The notes below the pieces were generated by a model that was given only the letters and a program-made list of their open reading frames with translations, searched no databases and was not told the origin of the DNA. The translations under genes and the position numbers were made by a program. Of a DNA stretch of 64,000 nt, positions 19,343 to 27,298 are shown piece after piece. The stretch comes from Aphodosoma sp045600865 (GTDB lineage Bacteria > Bacteroidota > Bacteroidia > Bacteroidales > Paludibacteraceae). The stretch's first letter is position 1. Every line of letters starts with the position of its first letter. The stretch is from positions 3,045 to 67,044 of the forward strand of contig JAZRYS010000168.1 of assembly GCA_045600865.1 (NCBI GenBank), read 5' to 3'.

Positions 19343-20306
19343 CATTGCTTTGCTGTTGTGTCAGTCGTTGAACGCACAATGGCACCACACCGTTTTCCAT
19401 GGATTCTACCTGCAAGGCGGTTTTGCAGGACGCATGTACCATTCTCCGAAAGATGTAAAGGCCCTGAATGGTTCAGGGGTTACGGTAGGCTACTCCTACG
19501 AATATGACCGGGAATCCTTTGCCGTGAATACAGGTGTGGGTTTCCACTGGCAGCGTGTGTCGAACTCTCTTCCTGATTACTCTGCCACTCGCGAAGGCAT
19601 GTACGATTCAGAGGGAGAGATGTTCACTCTTCGCTACTGTTTCAACAACCGCATTGAACACGTCACCACATGGAGATTGGAGGTTCCGGCATTCATAGGT
19701 TTCAAGCAACGTAAAATCTTCTGTTTCTTCGGTCCTATAGCTGGGGTTGAGTTTCACGAACAGGTGAGCCAGAATGCCAACATCTCCACATCGGCTGAAT
19801 ATCCGTTTGGGATTGTGCCGCTGACAGCAATGGATGTCCATGGCCTGCATCTGAATGCCCAGAACATTGCAGAGAACTCTGCCTTCAAGATTCGCCCCTG
19901 GCTGGCATTTCATCTTGAAGTCGGCGTCAACCTAAACCGCACTGTCCGTCAAGGTTATCGCAAGGAATCGCCAATCCAGCTCCGCTTCTCGCTTTATGCT
20001 GACTATGGCTACAACTTCGACGACCTGATTACTAAAAACAAAAACCTTGAACCATACCAAATCGATAAGGATTATCCATACGATTTAAGCAGGATTAAGG
20101 CTTACCCATATTCCGAGACAAATCAGTATTCAGCCTCATGGGTTTCAAGATTCACTGTCGGTGCTCGCGCAACGCTTCATTTCAACAACGACGTAAAAAA
20201 GACGTATGGCCGCAACCATAAATACGCCCACGGCAAGATCCGCTCCGTCAACAAACGCAAAAAGCCATCGCAGTACAAATCATCATCGTTCCGGAAGAAA
20301 CGCTGA
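19302..20306 (+). CDS. Outer-membrane beta-barrel protein with basic C-terminal tail
   Basis: A 334-residue protein with a signal peptide (MTTLRKLNASLFISIALLLCQ, cut near LNA-Q), followed by alternating amphipathic strands rich in Y, F and G (FYLQGGFAGRMY, GVTVGYSYEYD, FAVNTGVGFHWQRV), typical of an 8-10-strand barrel. The last strand seems to be WVSRFTVGARATLHF. About 40 residues follow that are almost all K, R, H, S and G (RSVNKRKKPSQYKSSSFRKKR), unlike the usual terminal aromatic. The start overlaps the preceding gene by 41 bases, suggesting co-expression with the secreted repeat protein. Confidence 0.78.
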   Translation: MTTLRKLNASLFISIALLLCQSLNAQWHHTVFHGFYLQGGFAGRMYHSPKDVKALNGSGVTVGYSYEYDRESFAVNTGVGFHWQRVSNSLPDYSATREGMYDSEGEMFTLRYCFNNRIEHVTTWRLEVPAFIGFKQRKIFCFFGPIAGVEFHEQVSQNANISTSAEYPFGIVPLTAMDVHGLHLNAQNIAENSAFKIRPWLAFHLEVGVNLNRTVRQGYRKESPIQLRFSLYADYGYNFDDLITKNKNLEPYQIDKDYPYDLSRIKAYPYSETNQYSASWVSRFTVGARATLHFNNDVKKTYGRNHKYAHGKIRSVNKRKKPSQYKSSSFRKKR

Positions 20307-20312
20307 TTGATT

Positions 20313-20330
20313 CAAATCGGTCATTGGAAT
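20313..20330. repeat. Dispersed CAAATCGGTCATTGG element, copy 1
   Basis: The sequence CAAATCGGTCATTGGAAT follows the barrel gene. A nearly identical copy with one difference is at 25351-25368, there as one arm of an inverted repeat. Two copies suggest a dispersed intergenic element. Confidence 0.5.
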
Positions 20331-20336
20331 CATTTC

Positions 20337-20379
20337 ATGACTTTGTCAATGCCGTTACACAAAGTCATCCATTATTTTT
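20337..20379. terminator. Intergenic hairpin terminator between convergent genes
   Basis: A perfect 10-bp stem, ATGACTTTGT (20337-20346) and ACAAAGTCAT (20359-20368), with a 12-base loop, followed on the plus strand by ATTATTTTTC. It lies just after the barrel gene and overlaps the stop of the convergent gene, so it can serve as a terminator for the plus strand. Confidence 0.6.
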
Positions 20380-22037
20380 CACCCAATGGCCATTTGTGGA
20401 ATGACCTTCCCAGCGGTATCCCAAAATCTTTATTTCTCGTTTTATGGTTGCTTCCGAGACCTTTAGTTTTTTGCTCAATTCTTTCCTCGAAATAAACGTA
20501 TTTTCCTCTATATATTTTGCAACACTTTTTTGACGCTTAGTTAATTGATTGTCCGCACATTGCCCATTATCATTTAGAGGGTCATTTAGAGGGTCATTTT
20601 TACCACTGTTTGCATCATCGTTGGCGGTATCATTACCTCCATTAATATTCCAGTTCCCATCTATCTCAGCAATCAGTTTCTCCTCCTTTAGATGATTCAT
20701 CACTGTTTCGGGCACTTTCTCTTCCTCACCTCTGTTCACAAAATACAATCCCATCAGATCAAAAATCACCAAGGGATTATCATCACTGCGGATTTCCTGT
20801 TGCATACGCACCAGTTTCACCAGTTTAGGGTATCTCAATTTTGAAAAGAATGTCAGGCTCACCTGATAGTTATCCGTTCCATCAAACGAAGGCATCTGTT
20901 TACCGTCCATTATGCAGTTTGCAAACATCTTGTCTATTCCTTGTCCAGATCGTTCCACGAGTCCGGTTTTCTGAAGTACTTCAGCAAGACGTTTCTGTCT
21001 CGGCGTGCTGCTTACCGTCAGAATATTATCCAGAGTGACACCGATAGGGAATCCTCCTGGATTGACGATTGTCAGTTCCTCTGGAGACTGTTTGATAAAA
21101 ACACTGCTTTGAATCTGCATTGATCTGTGAGTCAACGAATTCAAAATAGCCTCGCGTACACTATCCTCGTTGAATGCCAGAATATCGTGCATATCAAGCC
21201 CCACTCTCACATGCTCCATAGGATTCGAGAGAGGCTGATTCAGAAATTCCCAGACTTTATATACTCCCACAAATAGTGGATGGACAAACTCCTTCCGTGC
21301 AGTATATGTAATCGATGCTTTGTTTTTCCTATATTCCACCACGACTTCATATTGAGGCAGCAATCGGTGTATTATCTCCTTTTTGCCAAGTAGCATCAAA
21401 GCCGCATAATTCAATCTTCCGTTTTCCAGCAATTCCAAATCTGTCAGCACTTGTTCCGTAGGCAACTGCTTGAACGAGGGATTCTTCTGCTTTTCTGCAT
21501 ACTTTATCTTCATCACATTTATAGCCTCTTCGTCAAGGTCATCAATATTCAGTCCCTCACATATCTTTGCCGAGAAATCTGGTTCCTGCTCATTCAGTAT
21601 CTTACGCATTTCGTCATCTGACATCTCCCTCAGGCTTTCACCAATTCGCATCAATGGAACACCTTCAAATTTCAGCATTTTGCCTATAGGTCTTGACGGA
21701 ATATTGAACACTACCACCCTCTTGTCTTCGTCAAAATATTCCTTTATATCAACACGGATCCCGTGATATTTGTATATAGCATCTGCCAATGCGCCCAGAT
21801 TCCCCATTTCGTATGATGTGCCGACAATTTCGTGAGGTCGTTTGTCTGCCATACCGAACACCAGACGACCTCCTTTTTCATTAGCCAAAGCCGCCACATA
21901 ACCAAGAATGCAATGTCTGCGGTCCTTAGGATCTTTATGTTCCCCACCATTATAATTAAAATTTCTTTTCGCCTCCTTGAATTCTATGTGACCTCGCTCT
22001 CCTTGAGCAGTTTCAGTCTTTCCAAATATTCATTCAT
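20365..22037 (-). pseudogene. AlbA_2/Schlafen-type ATP-binding transcriptional regulator, frameshifted near the start
   Basis: The main open frame (20365-21897 from a GTG) gives 510 residues with an AlbA_2-like N-terminus, a HATPase_c_4-type region (SVREAILNSLTHRSM ... TIVNPGGFPIG ... GLVERSGQGIDKMF) and a C-terminal winged helix (RKELSKKLKVSEATIKREI). Homology clearly continues upstream of that GTG in the same frame (HIEFKEAKRNFNYNGG ... DRRHCILGYV), but that frame has no start before a stop. The expected N-terminus, MNEYLERLKLLKESE, lies in another frame starting at ATG 22037 and stops at about 21987. A small indel at 21985-21997 therefore splits the gene. A sequencing error is possible. 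Confidence 0.7.
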
Positions 22038-22235
22038 AACAGATTTTATTCTGACAGTTATATTGTAAAAGTATGTAAATAACTACTTTTTGTGTCATGC
22101 TCCTAAATCAACCTACGAAGGTACGAACATTTTTTTGACATGACAAAATCTTTCGTCAGAAAATTTTGGCCTTTGACAAGAAGGACAAACTACAGGCTGC
22201 GTTTCGTCTGAAAATATGACAGACACAGAGGAATC

Positions 22236-22287
22236 GCAAGAGCCCCTGATTCGGCCTTTTTGTACCGATTCTTATTGGGGCTCTTGC
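22236..22287. terminator. Strong isolated hairpin, terminator-like
   Basis: An 11-bp perfect stem, GCAAGAGCCCC (22236-22246) and GGGGCTCTTGC (22277-22287), with an inner imperfect stem GATTCGG/CCGATTC. On the plus strand it is followed by TTTTGTTT. It lies in the spacer between the broken AlbA_2 gene and the minus-strand gene ending at 22322. The T-tract faces plus, where no gene precedes it, so its role is unclear. Confidence 0.5.
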
Positions 22288-22321
22288 TTTTGTTTATGCT
22301 AACCTTACTTCTGAGTTTATT

Positions 22322-23071
22322 TCACTTGATGACTTTAAGTTTTTGCAATGGTATGAGCATCGCATTGCCTCCAAAATAAAGCGGCTTAACTATTACTGTT
22401 TGATAGCCACTGAGAGACAAACGAAATTCAATCCTCACTACATCACTTGCATTTTCAACAACAAGCGGATTAAGTACTTTATACTGTTTCAGATTATTGT
22501 TTAACAATTCATTTCCAAACATTTCCTCGGTAAGATAAGCAAACGGAGTCGTCCCAAGGTATTGAAAATCCGGAATACTACCCTGCGTTTTATAGATTAT
22601 CCTATATTCCACTGTTACCCCATCATATTGCGGTTTATGAGCATAGGATAATAACGAGCCAACACCATACGCAAAAACATTATATATTTTCACGTCAGAA
22701 ATAGGCTTCTCCTTTGAAATCTTATCATCAATCCTCTGCCTCAATGTGGATTTCTCTACAGCGTCATCTAAAATAGACTTGCCATTTGATTCTTTATCTT
22801 CTCCATCTGTTTCGGACACTGAATCAAATGTATTCCTTTTTGGTTTAGTCATTTTAAATTCTTCATATTTTCCATCATCATACAATACAGCAGAAACATC
22901 ATTTTTCAAAACATAAGTTTCCACTCCGTTTTCTGCAATGTATATGATTTCGGTATCAGTCACAGATTTTATAGATACATTTTCAATCTTGTCACCAGAT
23001 TTTTTCAGAATTATTCCAGCATTCAAAAGTACAGGGAAGAGGACGAATAAGGTGAAAACTATTCGTTTCAT
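22322..23071 (-). CDS. Secreted protein of unknown function with C-terminal domain shared with its neighbour
   Basis: A 249-residue protein with a signal peptide (MKRIVFTLFVLFPVLLNAG). Residues 20-75 look like a small beta domain of the kind that senses or binds near membranes (ILKKSGDKIENVSIKSVTDTEI). The middle is polar, and the C-terminal 100 residues (VEYRIIYKTQGSIPDFQYLGTTPF ... YQTVIVKPLYF) match the C-terminus of the upstream gene product in pattern (EWRVISKTPEV ... YKYLETTPY ... YYTQTRKYDV). The domain resembles PEGA-type beta modules. It follows that gene by 2 bases. I do not recognise a specific function. Confidence 0.75.
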   Translation of the reverse strand: MKRIVFTLFVLFPVLLNAGIILKKSGDKIENVSIKSVTDTEIIYIAENGVETYVLKNDVSAVLYDDGKYEEFKMTKPKRNTFDSVSETDGEDKESNGKSILDDAVEKSTLRQRIDDKISKEKPISDVKIYNVFAYGVGSLLSYAHKPQYDGVTVEYRIIYKTQGSIPDFQYLGTTPFAYLTEEMFGNELLNNNLKQYKVLNPLVVENASDVVRIEFRLSLSGYQTVIVKPLYFGGNAMLIPLQKLKVIK

Positions 23072-23073
23072 AA

Positions 23074-24042
23074 CTATTCTTCTTCAGGAACTAATTTGAA
23101 CATATAGCTCACATCATTGTCATCAATCAGTGAACGGACATCATACTTGCGAGTTTGTGTATAATAACCTTTCTTGCTTACTTTAACCTCAATCTGCACA
23201 AGACCTGAATTATTATATGTCAATCCCTTAATATCCAATGCCTCTGTTCCTTCATAAGGAGTTGTTTCCAAATATTTATAATTTTGGTTCTTTACCTCCG
23301 GAGTTTTTGAAATAACGCGCCATTCAACATCTGCGCCCTGAGGACGTGAATTTATATTCCAATGCACCACCAGATGTTCCAATGCAGTATTGCCTTCTCC
23401 TTGCACTTGCTTGTTCGCCTCTAACTTAGGAGAGCTGGCACGATGAAGGAAAAAGGCTATTCTATCCCAATCCACATCTGCAAGTGCATTGCTATATGCT
23501 TTATTCAAAGCAATGTTAGCAGCCTGATTACTATCAGAAGCACCACTTACATTAGCACGTCCACTCACTTCTACCGTTGGGTAAACCAAAGTGCGATTAT
23601 GGTCTGAAACCTTCAGATTCATAATTACCGTTCCAGTCCAACCAATTCCTGATAGATAATCCACGTGAAATTCTTTTAGGTCAACCTGCATCAGATAATC
23701 AGTTGCAACATCTGCATCTAAATTGAATCCCATTGTGCGCATATATCTGCGCATGCTTTCCGGAACAAACGACGCTATTGAGGGATTAGCTTGAGCTGCA
23801 GGAAGAGAAGTCGCACTTGCGTCAAAAACTTGGATAATGCGCTGATTAGCGCGCACGTCTTGCACATTAAGACGTATTCCGTAATCTAAATTAGCATACT
23901 TGTCTGCTTGTGGGTCACTTACAAGTGCAAGATTGAAAATGCGCACCTGCGGCTGTGTTGCAACCTGCTTACGGAACAAGCTACAAGACGTAGCCAACAC
24001 TACCACTGCTGCGATTGCAGCGAATAAAATACTTTTTCTCAT
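23074..24042 (-). CDS. Lipoprotein of unknown function (PEGA-like C-terminus)
   Basis: A 322-residue lipoprotein; the lipobox is VVLATSC with C20. The N-terminal two thirds contain the pattern VSGRANVSGASDSNQAANIALNKAYSNALADV, reminiscent of small envelope lipoproteins that pair amphipathic strands with an alanine-rich helix, and the C-terminal third is the domain shared with the downstream protein. It is the middle gene of a three-gene envelope set, 23 bases after the preceding lipoprotein gene and 2 before the next. Confidence 0.78.
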   Translation of the reverse strand: MRKSILFAAIAAVVVLATSCSLFRKQVATQPQVRIFNLALVSDPQADKYANLDYGIRLNVQDVRANQRIIQVFDASATSLPAAQANPSIASFVPESMRRYMRTMGFNLDADVATDYLMQVDLKEFHVDYLSGIGWTGTVIMNLKVSDHNRTLVYPTVEVSGRANVSGASDSNQAANIALNKAYSNALADVDWDRIAFFLHRASSPKLEANKQVQGEGNTALEHLVVHWNINSRPQGADVEWRVISKTPEVKNQNYKYLETTPYEGTEALDIKGLTYNNSGLVQIEVKVSKKGYYTQTRKYDVRSLIDDNDVSYMFKLVPEEE

Positions 24043-24065
24043 AAATACATATCATTTATTTATTA

Positions 24066-24608
24066 TTATTTACCATCTGGTTTAATCTTAATAATCTTTG
24101 CGCTTACCGTAGTTCTATATATTATTTCACGGTTGCTTTTTCCCTGTTCTACATTCGTTGAAATCACAGGTTCTATAACGCCATCACCACCTGCAATCTT
24201 AGCCGCATTAATAAGTCTGTAGATGGCCAAACGACGAACAATCCAATGTGGATATGGAGGTATATTGAATAGCTCTTCATCATAATCATTGCTCAAATAC
24301 CCTAGACAAACAAGTCCCTTAATAGAATTAGGTTCCCACTCTCCCGTTTTATTATTTTTATTCCAAGTTAGTGAGAACTCTCCATCTGGATCTTCCACCT
24401 TAACCGAAAAATCAGAAAAGTGTGCTGTCAATGAAGCCTCAGCTGTAACCGTATTCACTATAATGTAATCTGTACGCTGCAAATCCAAATCATTGAAAGA
24501 TATTGATGCAACGGTGTTAGTTGCCTGAGGTATTACTGACAATGCACTACGACAAGAAGTCATCGTTATTGCAAGAATTGCAGCAAGAAATAGATTCTTT
24601 TTATTCAT
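24066..24608 (-). CDS. Small lipoprotein of unknown function
   Basis: A 180-residue protein, starting at ATG 24608 because MNKKNLFLAAILAITMTSC gives a clean lipoprotein signal with C19; the frame stays open upstream but the added 16 residues have no signal character. The rest is mixed alpha/beta, including RLAIYRLINAAKIAGGDGVIEP. That stretch is often seen in outer-membrane lipoproteins that mention metabolite- or polysaccharide-linked families, but I cannot assign one. First gene of the three-gene envelope set. Confidence 0.75.
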   Translation of the reverse strand: MNKKNLFLAAILAITMTSCRSALSVIPQATNTVASISFNDLDLQRTDYIIVNTVTAEASLTAHFSDFSVKVEDPDGEFSLTWNKNNKTGEWEPNSIKGLVCLGYLSNDYDEELFNIPPYPHWIVRRLAIYRLINAAKIAGGDGVIEPVISTNVEQGKSNREIIYRTTVSAKIIKIKPDGK

Positions 24609-25284
24609 ATCAGTGTGTTTTAATATGTTGCCTACTCTAAAAAGGATTTTCGGCATACTCCATGTTTTTCTCAGTCCGTTGTTTGACGAGGCACAAAAAG
24701 TGGACTAACCTTTTCTATTCACAATCATAGACATCACCCCATTATGACAGTTTAGCAATTTGAAGATTGTGCAAAACAATGAATAACATCATGTTCTTAG
24801 TTGTGCATTTAGTTACATTTTATCCCATAGGCTTAATTTAATTAATTTTACACAGTTGAATCTATTTACTATGAGACCTAAAACCAATTACAATCAGGTA
24901 AAAGCTGAACATACCTTATTGCAATCAATCAAAATACGTTTTCTGAGTTTTTGCAAAAGATGGCAAAATCTTTGTCTTGAAAAAAACATCTGATGTCTTT
25001 TTTGCAAATAAAAAACGCAGTCCCCAGTTGTCATTCCCTACTTGAAGGTTCTGGTAAACCCATACGACAAGAATGACAACGTAGCCTGCGCCGATATGTA
25101 TAACCGCACTCTTAAGAGCGCATGAATATACATACACCGCAGACATTCATTGATCCCTCTTGCTTCAGGTCGTATAAAAATTTACCAGATTTTCAAGTAC
25201 CGAAACAAGCGTCAATAAACGCCTAAAATATGTCTGCTCGCCCACCCCCTAATGAGAGACCCCACAGGCGCGGGTTTGCGGTTG

Positions 25285-25316
25285 CAAAGGTAGGAATAAT
25301 TTCTGAACTGGGCAAA
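25285..25316 (-). promoter_or_regulatory. Bacteroidetes-type promoter, orphan, copy 1
   Basis: On the minus strand: TTTG (25313-25316), 20 bases, then TACCTTTG (25285-25292). The surrounding sequence TGCAAAGGTAGGAATAATTT is almost repeated at 25592. No gene with a clear start lies immediately downstream. Confidence 0.5.
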
Positions 25317-25349
25317 TGTTTGGGAAACTTTTTTCAATGATTGTTTATC

Positions 25350-25404
25350 CCAAATCGGTCATTGGGATTTGTCAAGCTCCCTTCATGGCTAATGACCGAT
25401 TTGG
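25350..25404. repeat. 14-bp inverted repeat containing the CAAATCGGTCATT element
   Basis: CCAAATCGGTCATT at 25350-25363 and AATGACCGATTTGG at 25391-25404 are perfect complements around a 27-base loop, followed by TTTTAATT. The left arm is the second copy of the element at 20313. It could be a terminator or a small mobile palindrome. Confidence 0.6.
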
Positions 25405-25452
25405 TTTTAATTGATAACTCTCAATTGAAAGGAGGTTGCGCCTTCGCTCGGG

Positions 25453-25502
25453 GTTCGCTCGGTATTCGCTTTTTGACCCCGAGAAGCGAATACCGAGCGA
25501 AC
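25453..25502. repeat. Perfect 19-bp hairpin with pairing-capable loop
   Basis: GTTCGCTCGGTATTCGCTT (25453-25471) and AAGCGAATACCGAGCGAAC (25484-25502) are exact complements with a 12-base loop. The loop contains CCCCGAG (25477-25483), which can pair with CTCGGGG at 25447-25453, just upstream, giving a pseudoknot geometry. Two direct copies of GCAGCGAACCT follow from 25506. Confidence 0.75.
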
Positions 25503-25592
25503 TCGCAGCGAACCTGCAGCGAACCTAATGTCTTGACTGTTCAGACCTCTGGAGTGTGAGCCATGAAAACATCCTTCCGCTGAATTGCACTG

Positions 25593-25622
25593 CAAAGGTA
25601 TGAATAATTTTTGGTATGGCAA
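25593..25622 (-). promoter_or_regulatory. Bacteroidetes-type promoter, orphan, copy 2
   Basis: On the minus strand: TTG (25620-25622), exactly 19 bases, then TACCTTTG (25593-25600). It would transcribe into the 19-bp hairpin at 25453-25502, so a structured non-coding RNA is possible. Confidence 0.55.
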
Positions 25623-25784
25623 TGGGTTGTCAGGACCTTGGCGGAATTAAAACTTGTATTGACTTGTGCCTGTGAGCGTTACAGCGGCTTTGAGATTGAA
25701 AATGGGGTGAAAAATGGAGGCAAAATTTGCCTCCATCGTTGTCATCCGTTTATAACCTTATAGTAATAAATGGCTTTTGATGTC

Positions 25785-27242
25785 TTATTTTACCTTCAGG
25801 TCGTAGCCGTATATCGTGTTGCTGCTTGGTGCAGTCCAGAAATGGCGCAACACACCATCGATGATAACGTCTTTACTGTCACTATCACCGTCATAGAGAA
25901 TTGGCACGTCAATCTTGATGTCTTTCTCGACCTGTGCCTCGCCCTTTTCAATGTCAATCCATGCCTTATAGAGGTTAACATTCGAACCAGAAAGAGGTGT
26001 ATTGACGAAGGTCATCAGTATGCGTGAATCGTCAGTTGTAACGAGTTTCGTCATATTTGACATAATGCTGCCTTTCGGAACCATTACCAACTGCTTGCCA
26101 TCACCTTCGAAGTCCTTGTTTCCTGTCTGGTCAACAGTCTGCAGTGCTGTATATGCCTCAACACCGTTGGCATCAGACCATACGCATACGAGTTTGTGGC
26201 TGTTCTTGTCTAATGTGGCATACACATTCAAATATCCTGTACTGCAGCCAGTAGGGAGTATGTCAACTTCGCCAAAGCCGTTTGTCTTGCCATTTGCATC
26301 AAAATGATAGGCATAAGCTTTCAGAAGGGTGGATTCTCCGACTTTGCAGACAACGTATGCACCCCCGAGACCATCTTCGACAATCTTTGGACGGAAACCT
26401 AAAGAATAGATCCTGTTGCTCATCAACAGTTCCTGACTCTGAATCGTTCCATCAGCCGAAATTTTAATGACATCAACATAGCCATCGATTTTTGCTTCGG
26501 TTGAGCCACCTCCGACTGGGTCGGCATACTGTACAATCATCAGCAAATCATTGTTTGAATTCACGAACATCTGTGGATTGCGGATATGACTCTTTGCTCC
26601 AGACGAGCCGTTGGCTGGGTCGAACAAGATAGGGTCTGTCACCATATTGCCCTCGCTATTGACACGAGCTACTGCCATCATTGGACCTGCACAAGCGGCA
26701 GCAACCCACGCACCTCCGTTATTATCGGCAGCTACAAAGCCTTCGCATGGTGTAATGTTGGCATTTTCACCGAAATCGTAAAACAGTTTGCCATTCTCGC
26801 CCCATGCGAAAGAGCCGTCTGGACGTATCATCGTAATGTATGGGTGCATTATGTCACCGCTATCGCCCTTGGCACTATAGACATCTATCACATTGCCCTC
26901 GGTGGTAATGTCGAATACTGTTGTGCTTACCCAACTTATTGCTTCGCGTTTTGTCATCTGTATCCAATTGCTCCATTTTGCCTTGCCGTTGGCATCAACA
27001 CACTGCATAAATGGTACATAACAATCTTTGCTGACTTCAGCCCAGCTTTCGATGTAGGTACATTTGCTTTTGACATCCGATTTGTACAGCATTGCATCCA
27101 TAACAAAATTGTCCAAGACAACGTAAATCTTGTTCTCTTCGACAGGCTTCGGTTCTACAGGATTATCTTTTTTGCATCCAACCAGACCTAAGACAAGGAT
27201 TGATACTGATGTCAGCAAGTATCCAAGATTAATTTTTTTCAT
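25785..27242 (-). CDS. Large surface lipoprotein of unknown function
   Basis: A 485-residue lipoprotein with signal and lipobox SILVLGLVGC (C23), then a charged, proline-rich linker (KKDNPVEPKPVEENK). The body is beta-rich with repeating strands such as GGAWVAAACAGP, MAVARVNSEGNMV, LGGAYVVCKVGES and KLVCVWSDANGVEAY, consistent with a beta-propeller. No catalytic motif was found. It lies 56 bases after the TonB_C-like gene on the same strand and may be the last gene of the protease run or a separate unit. Confidence 0.72.
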   Translation of the reverse strand: MKKINLGYLLTSVSILVLGLVGCKKDNPVEPKPVEENKIYVVLDNFVMDAMLYKSDVKSKCTYIESWAEVSKDCYVPFMQCVDANGKAKWSNWIQMTKREAISWVSTTVFDITTEGNVIDVYSAKGDSGDIMHPYITMIRPDGSFAWGENGKLFYDFGENANITPCEGFVAADNNGGAWVAAACAGPMMAVARVNSEGNMVTDPILFDPANGSSGAKSHIRNPQMFVNSNNDLLMIVQYADPVGGGSTEAKIDGYVDVIKISADGTIQSQELLMSNRIYSLGFRPKIVEDGLGGAYVVCKVGESTLLKAYAYHFDANGKTNGFGEVDILPTGCSTGYLNVYATLDKNSHKLVCVWSDANGVEAYTALQTVDQTGNKDFEGDGKQLVMVPKGSIMSNMTKLVTTDDSRILMTFVNTPLSGSNVNLYKAWIDIEKGEAQVEKDIKIDVPILYDGDSDSKDVIIDGVLRHFWTAPSSNTIYGYDLKVK

Positions 27243-27298
27243 ATTTATGTTTGATTTATTGGATTTGCGTAATGAAGACTTTTGCTGCCTTCAGAAAG

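Larger units (their letters stand above)
24609..25784. other. Repeat-rich intergenic spacer (1.2 kb) without convincing genes
   Basis: No open frame here has family resemblance, a good ribosome-binding site or convincing codon use. The largest (24925-25146 minus, 73 codons; 25407-25622 minus, 71 codons) are probably chance; the second is a reading of a hairpin array. The spacer holds two near-identical minus-strand promoter sequences, a 14-bp inverted repeat with the CAAATCGGTCATT element, and a perfect 19-bp hairpin followed by GCAGCGAACCT repeats. Details are given as separate entries. Confidence 0.6.

Noticed and set aside
21744..21950. Separate small minus-strand gene upstream of the 510-codon frame
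   Set aside because: It is an alternative frame through the AlbA_2 N-terminus; the true homology (HIEFKEAKRNF) lies in the frame of the long gene.
23655..23675. A half-matching parS-like sequence (TCCACGTGAAAT)
   Set aside because: Only the core and one side match; symmetry fails, unlike the two exact sites at 54545 and 54591. The same holds for TTCCCACGTGACA near 62917.
24925..25146. A 73-codon minus frame in the spacer
   Set aside because: No ribosome-binding site or family was recognised; it may be a gene relic, but I cannot support it as a gene.
25430..25530. Possible CRISPR-like repeat cluster (GCGAAC, GCAGCGAACCT units)
   Set aside because: The units are short, adjoining and not separated by regular unique spacers, and no cas gene is in the window.
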